Origin: an uncultured Collinsella sp.
Lineage (GTDB): Bacteria; Actinomycetota; Coriobacteriia; Coriobacteriales; Coriobacteriaceae
Assembly: GCA_900545505.1 (NCBI GenBank)
Contig: UQZC01000002.1
Coordinates: forward strand, 1 to 27,168
Length of the DNA stretch: 27,168 nucleotides
Reading direction: 5' to 3'
Under the pieces are notes generated by a model. It made no database searches. It saw only the letters and a list, made by a program, of their open reading frames with translations, and was not told the DNA's origin. A program made the position numbers and the translations under genes. This document shows, in pieces, positions 24,799-27,168 of the stretch (positions within the stretch are counted from its first letter, which is position 1; the number at the start of each line of letters is the position of its first letter).

Positions 24799-25422
24799 AT
24801 GAAGGTTCTTTTGGTCAATGGCAGCCCCAAGGCAAACGGCAACACCGCCCGCGCACTCGCCGAGGTCGCCGAGCAACTCAATGCCGAAGGCATTGATACC
24901 GAGGTGTTTCAGCTGGGCACCAAGCCCATTCGCGACTGCATTGGCTGTGGTCAGTGCGGCAAGCTCGATTGCCGCTGCACCTTTGACGATGACGTGGTGA
25001 ACGAGCTGATCGCTGCCGCCGAGCAGGCAGATGGTTTTGTCTTTGGCTCGCCCGTCTACTATGCGCACCCCAGCGGACGCATCCTTTCGGCCCTCGATCG
25101 CGCCTTCTATGCCGGCAGCAAAGCCTTTGCGCACAAGCCGGGCGCTGCCGTCGCCGTTGCCCGTCGCGGCGGCACGTCGACCACCTTCGACGTGCTCAAT
25201 AAGTACTTCACCATCAACCAGATGCCCGTGGTTGCTTCCACGTACTGGAACAACGTGTTTGGCGCCATGCCGGGCGAGGCCGCCCAAGACGCCGAGGGCC
25301 TGGCCACCATGCGCAACATCGGCAAGAACATGGCCTGGCTCCTGCATTGTATCGAGGCAGGACAGGCCGCCGGCATCGAAGCCCCCGAAGCCGATCGCGA
25401 GCGCACCAACTTCATCAGGTAG
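24799..25422 (+). CDS. NADPH-dependent FMN reductase / iron-sulfur flavoprotein family
   Basis: The 207-residue protein starts with MKVLLVNGSPKANGNTARAL, the FMN-phosphate-binding loop of the flavodoxin-like fold. It carries a cysteine cluster CIGCGQCGKLDCRCTFDDD (about residues 49-67), as in iron-sulfur flavoproteins and related quinone or FMN reductases, and the FMN-stacking GSPVYYAHPSG motif. It probably transfers electrons from NAD(P)H or ferredoxin to a small acceptor. I chose ATG 24799 with GAGGGAG upstream; a GTG one codon earlier is less well spaced. The ArsC-like gene starts 17 bases after its stop, so they are likely one transcript. The acceptor is unknown. Confidence 0.85.
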   Translation: MKVLLVNGSPKANGNTARALAEVAEQLNAEGIDTEVFQLGTKPIRDCIGCGQCGKLDCRCTFDDDVVNELIAAAEQADGFVFGSPVYYAHPSGRILSALDRAFYAGSKAFAHKPGAAVAVARRGGTSTTFDVLNKYFTINQMPVVASTYWNNVFGAMPGEAAQDAEGLATMRNIGKNMAWLLHCIEAGQAAGIEAPEADRERTNFIR

Positions 25423-25439
25423 AACGGCGGAACAAATAC

Positions 25440-25781
25440 ATGAACGTGCAAATTTTTGGCACCAAAAAGTCTTTCGATACCAAGAAGGCTCAGCGTTTTT
25501 TTAAGGAGCGCCGCATTAAGGTGCAGTTTATCGACCTTAAGGAAAAGGAGATGAGCAAGGGCGAGCTCACGAGCGTGATGCAGGCGGTCGGCGGCATCGA
25601 CAAGCTGCTCAACCCCAAGGCTAAGGACGAGGAGACGCTCGCGCTCATCCAGCACCTCACCCCTAGCCAGCGCTTCGACAAGCTGCTCGAGAACCAGCAG
25701 GTCTTGGCCGAGCCCATCGTGCGCAACGGCAAAAAGGCCACCGTCGGTTATTGCCCCGATGTATGGGGAGCCTGGGAGTAG
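25440..25781 (+). CDS. ArsC/Spx-family thioredoxin-fold protein lacking the catalytic cysteine
   Basis: The protein has 113 residues with the ArsC/Spx/YffB fold signature: first strand VQIFGTKK, helix TKKAQRFFKERRIKVQFIDLKEK, the region ending RFDKLLENQQVLAEPIVRNGKKATVGY. In the family the turn after the first strand reads C-x-x-C, C-x-x-S or C-x-x-T. Here the position is Ser11 (TCT codon) in KKSFDTKK, so the redox or arsenate-binding cysteine is missing. The only Cys left is in GYCPDVW near the end. The true start is ATG 25440; the frame extends upstream over the flavoprotein end. It follows the flavoprotein gene closely. Without the Cys it cannot be a normal arsenate reductase; it may be a regulator or binding protein. 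Confidence 0.8.
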   Translation: MNVQIFGTKKSFDTKKAQRFFKERRIKVQFIDLKEKEMSKGELTSVMQAVGGIDKLLNPKAKDEETLALIQHLTPSQRFDKLLENQQVLAEPIVRNGKKATVGYCPDVWGAWE

Positions 25782-25867
25782 CCTGTGTTATTTGCCGGCG
25801 CGTGGGTATAAGAGCAGGCGTTTGGCATATGATTCAACTGTAAGCCATGTCTAACAAAGGAGGGCAC

Positions 25868-26998
25868 ATGCCCAACAAACCCGTGAAAATCATCATGCTT
25901 ACCGGATACCTCGGTGCCGGCAAGACCACGCTGCTCAACCACATCCTCGCTAACGACGGCGGTATCCGCGCCGCCGTGATCGTCAACGATATTGGCGAGA
26001 TCAATGTGGACGCCAGCCTCATCGCCGACGGCGGCCTTTCCGAGACCGACGACCTCATCCCGCTCACCAACGGCTGCATTTGCTGCACGCTTTCGGATGA
26101 CCTGGCCAACCAGCTGCAGGGCATCGCCGATTCGGGCAACTTCGATTACATCATCATCGAGGCCTCGGGCATTTGCGAGCCCATCCCCATCGCCTACACC
26201 ATCTCGAGCTTCTGCGACGAGGCCAAGGTGGGCGGCGAGCCTAAGCTCGCGCTCGACAACATCGTGGCCGTGGTCGACTGTGCCCGCATGTACGACGAGT
26301 TCAACGGCGGTCGCGACCTGCTGGCCGAGGATATCGACGAGGACGACATCGAGAGCCTGCTCATCCAGCAGATCGAGTTCTGCTCCACGCTGATCCTCAA
26401 CAAGACCGATACCGTGAGCCCTGAGCAGATCGCCGAGCTCAAGGCCATCGTGCGCAGCCTGCAGAAAGACGCCGTGATCGTCGAGGCCCAAAACGGCGAG
26501 GTCCCCATGGAGGAGCTGCTCGACACCGACCGCTTCGACTTTATGCGCGCCTACAACTCCGCCGCCTGGATCGAGGCCATGGAGCATCCCGAGGAGCACG
26601 ACGACCCCGAGGTGCTCGAGTACGACATCGAGACCTTTGTGTACTCGCGCCGCAAGCCGTTTGATCTGCAGAAGTTCACCGATTTTGTTGAGCAGGAGTG
26701 GCCCGACGAGGTCATCCGCGTCAAGGGTCCGCTGTGGCAGACCGGCAATCCGGACATGTGCTACATGTTTGAGCAGGCCGGCCACCAGATGCGCCTGATG
26801 GAGAACGGCCTGTTTGTCGACTCGGCGCCCGAAGGCGAGAAGCAGAAGATCATCGACGAGAACCCCGAGATCATGCAGATTTGGGACGACGAGACGGGCG
26901 ACCGTATGACGAGTCTGTGCATCATCGGCCGTCACATGGACAAGGATGCGCTCATCGCTTCCCTCGATGCCTGCCTGACCGACTGGCACCGCGCCTAG
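25868..26998 (+). CDS. CobW/YjiA-family (COG0523) GTPase, metal chaperone-like
   Basis: The 376-residue GTPase of the G3E group delivers or senses a metal ion, commonly zinc. Visible motifs are the P-loop GYLGAGKTT (13-21), the metal-binding CxCC in NGCICCTL (Cys70, Cys72, Cys73), the EASGICEP switch (about 105-112, a variant of the usual ESTG/ETTG...DP) and G4 NKTD. A CobW C-terminal domain follows from about residue 255. AGGAGG directly precedes ATG 25868; an earlier ATG at 25847 lacks a ribosome site. No zinc-responsive operator or partner gene is visible, so the metal and client are unknown. The gene stands alone between the ArsC-like gene and a strong terminator. Confidence 0.88.
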   Translation: MPNKPVKIIMLTGYLGAGKTTLLNHILANDGGIRAAVIVNDIGEINVDASLIADGGLSETDDLIPLTNGCICCTLSDDLANQLQGIADSGNFDYIIIEASGICEPIPIAYTISSFCDEAKVGGEPKLALDNIVAVVDCARMYDEFNGGRDLLAEDIDEDDIESLLIQQIEFCSTLILNKTDTVSPEQIAELKAIVRSLQKDAVIVEAQNGEVPMEELLDTDRFDFMRAYNSAAWIEAMEHPEEHDDPEVLEYDIETFVYSRRKPFDLQKFTDFVEQEWPDEVIRVKGPLWQTGNPDMCYMFEQAGHQMRLMENGLFVDSAPEGEKQKIIDENPEIMQIWDDETGDRMTSLCIIGRHMDKDALIASLDACLTDWHRA

Positions 26999-27037
26999 GT
27001 TTATCCAAGCGGGCATTTTTCTGTCTACGTAACCGCC

Positions 27038-27072
27038 AAACCACCACGAAGGTTAACTTCGTGGTGGTTTTT
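27038..27072 (+). terminator. Strong rho-independent terminator after the CobW gene
   Basis: AAACCACCACGAAG (27038-27051) pairs perfectly with CTTCGTGGTGGTTT (27057-27070) around a five-base loop, followed by T residues to 27072. It ends the CobW transcript, about 40 bases after the stop codon. The A-run on the other side would let it work on the minus strand as well. Confidence 0.9.
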
Positions 27073-27093
27073 CGTTCTGAGCCAAGGAGATTC

Positions 27094-27168
27094 ATGTTCA
27101 ACATTGTGCTGTATGCGCCCGAGATTCCGGCCAATACGGGCAATATCGGCCGCACCTGCGTGGTCACC
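27094..27168 (+). CDS. trmL: tRNA (cytidine(34)-2'-O)-methyltransferase TrmL, first 25 codons
   Basis: TrmL methylates the ribose of the wobble base in certain tRNA-Leu species. Only the first 25 residues are in the window: FNIVLYAPEIPANTGNIGRTC, the characteristic opening strand and loop of the SpoU/TrmH family branch that includes TrmL. AAGGAGA lies four bases before the ATG at 27094. The rest of the gene, normally about 150-160 residues, is beyond the right edge. Confidence 0.85.
   Translation, partial: MFNIVLYAPEIPANTGNIGRTCVVT

Noticed and set aside
24181..25347. Open frame of 388 codons on the minus strand through the flavoprotein gene
   Set aside because: The first half is the antisense of the flavoprotein gene. 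Only the part below 24,750 shows transposase-like sequence, so I kept that part as a pseudogene.

Overview
The window looks like a chromosomal piece of a high-GC, anaerobic, sugar-fermenting gut actinobacterium of the Coriobacteriia, most likely Collinsella or a close relative. This rests on codon and GC style, the pyruvate formate-lyase genes, the PTS/GH32 sucrose locus and the general look of the proteins. No rRNA or intact tRNA gene is present to confirm it.

Left part (1-9127, almost all minus strand): the start of the ribosome-biogenesis GTPase EngB (cut by the window edge), MTA/SAH nucleosidase, pyruvate formate-lyase activating enzyme, a DegV fatty-acid-binding protein, then a sucrose/fructoside locus. 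That locus has a LacI-type repressor, a GH32 enzyme with an altered first motif, a PTS EIIBC permease and a classical GH32 sucrose-6-phosphate hydrolase. At least four related 17-bp operator-like motifs sit at the repressor gene and at the catabolic promoter.

Middle (9128-14271, minus strand): pyruvate formate-lyase in two genes. A 683-residue body carries the Cys-Cys pair, and a separate 83-residue protein carries the glycyl-radical loop. Stem-loops lie in the spacer, and a very long nested hairpin follows the small gene. Upstream lie a KdgT-type permease and a short-chain dehydrogenase, possibly a ketodeoxygluconate/uronate pair.

Right-middle (14522-17760, plus strand): a MarR regulator with a 15-bp inverted repeat over its start codon, a complete ABC-exporter half and a second half broken after about 125 codons. 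At the break the sequence changes to an IS-like scrap and then to an AT-rich island of about 6 kb.

The island (about 18,046-24,170, minus strand) is the most interesting part. It holds a compact seven-gene operon that looks like a RiPP (ribosomally made, modified peptide) pathway: a radical SAM enzyme, a small GNAT-like protein, a protein with an N-terminal PqqD/RRE-like domain and an unrecognised C-terminal part, a 66-residue Cys-free Ala/Val-rich precursor, a DUF3784-like membrane protein, an NPPL-type methyltransferase and a one-piece ABC exporter. I cannot match the precursor to a RiPP class I know. Two tandem tRNA T-arm-like repeats and a decayed IS30-type transposase fragment mark its far side.

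Right end (24,799-27,168, plus strand) returns to core genes: an NADPH/FMN-type flavoprotein, an ArsC/Spx-like protein whose catalytic cysteine is replaced by serine, a CobW-family GTPase, a strong terminator and the first 25 codons of the tRNA methyltransferase TrmL.
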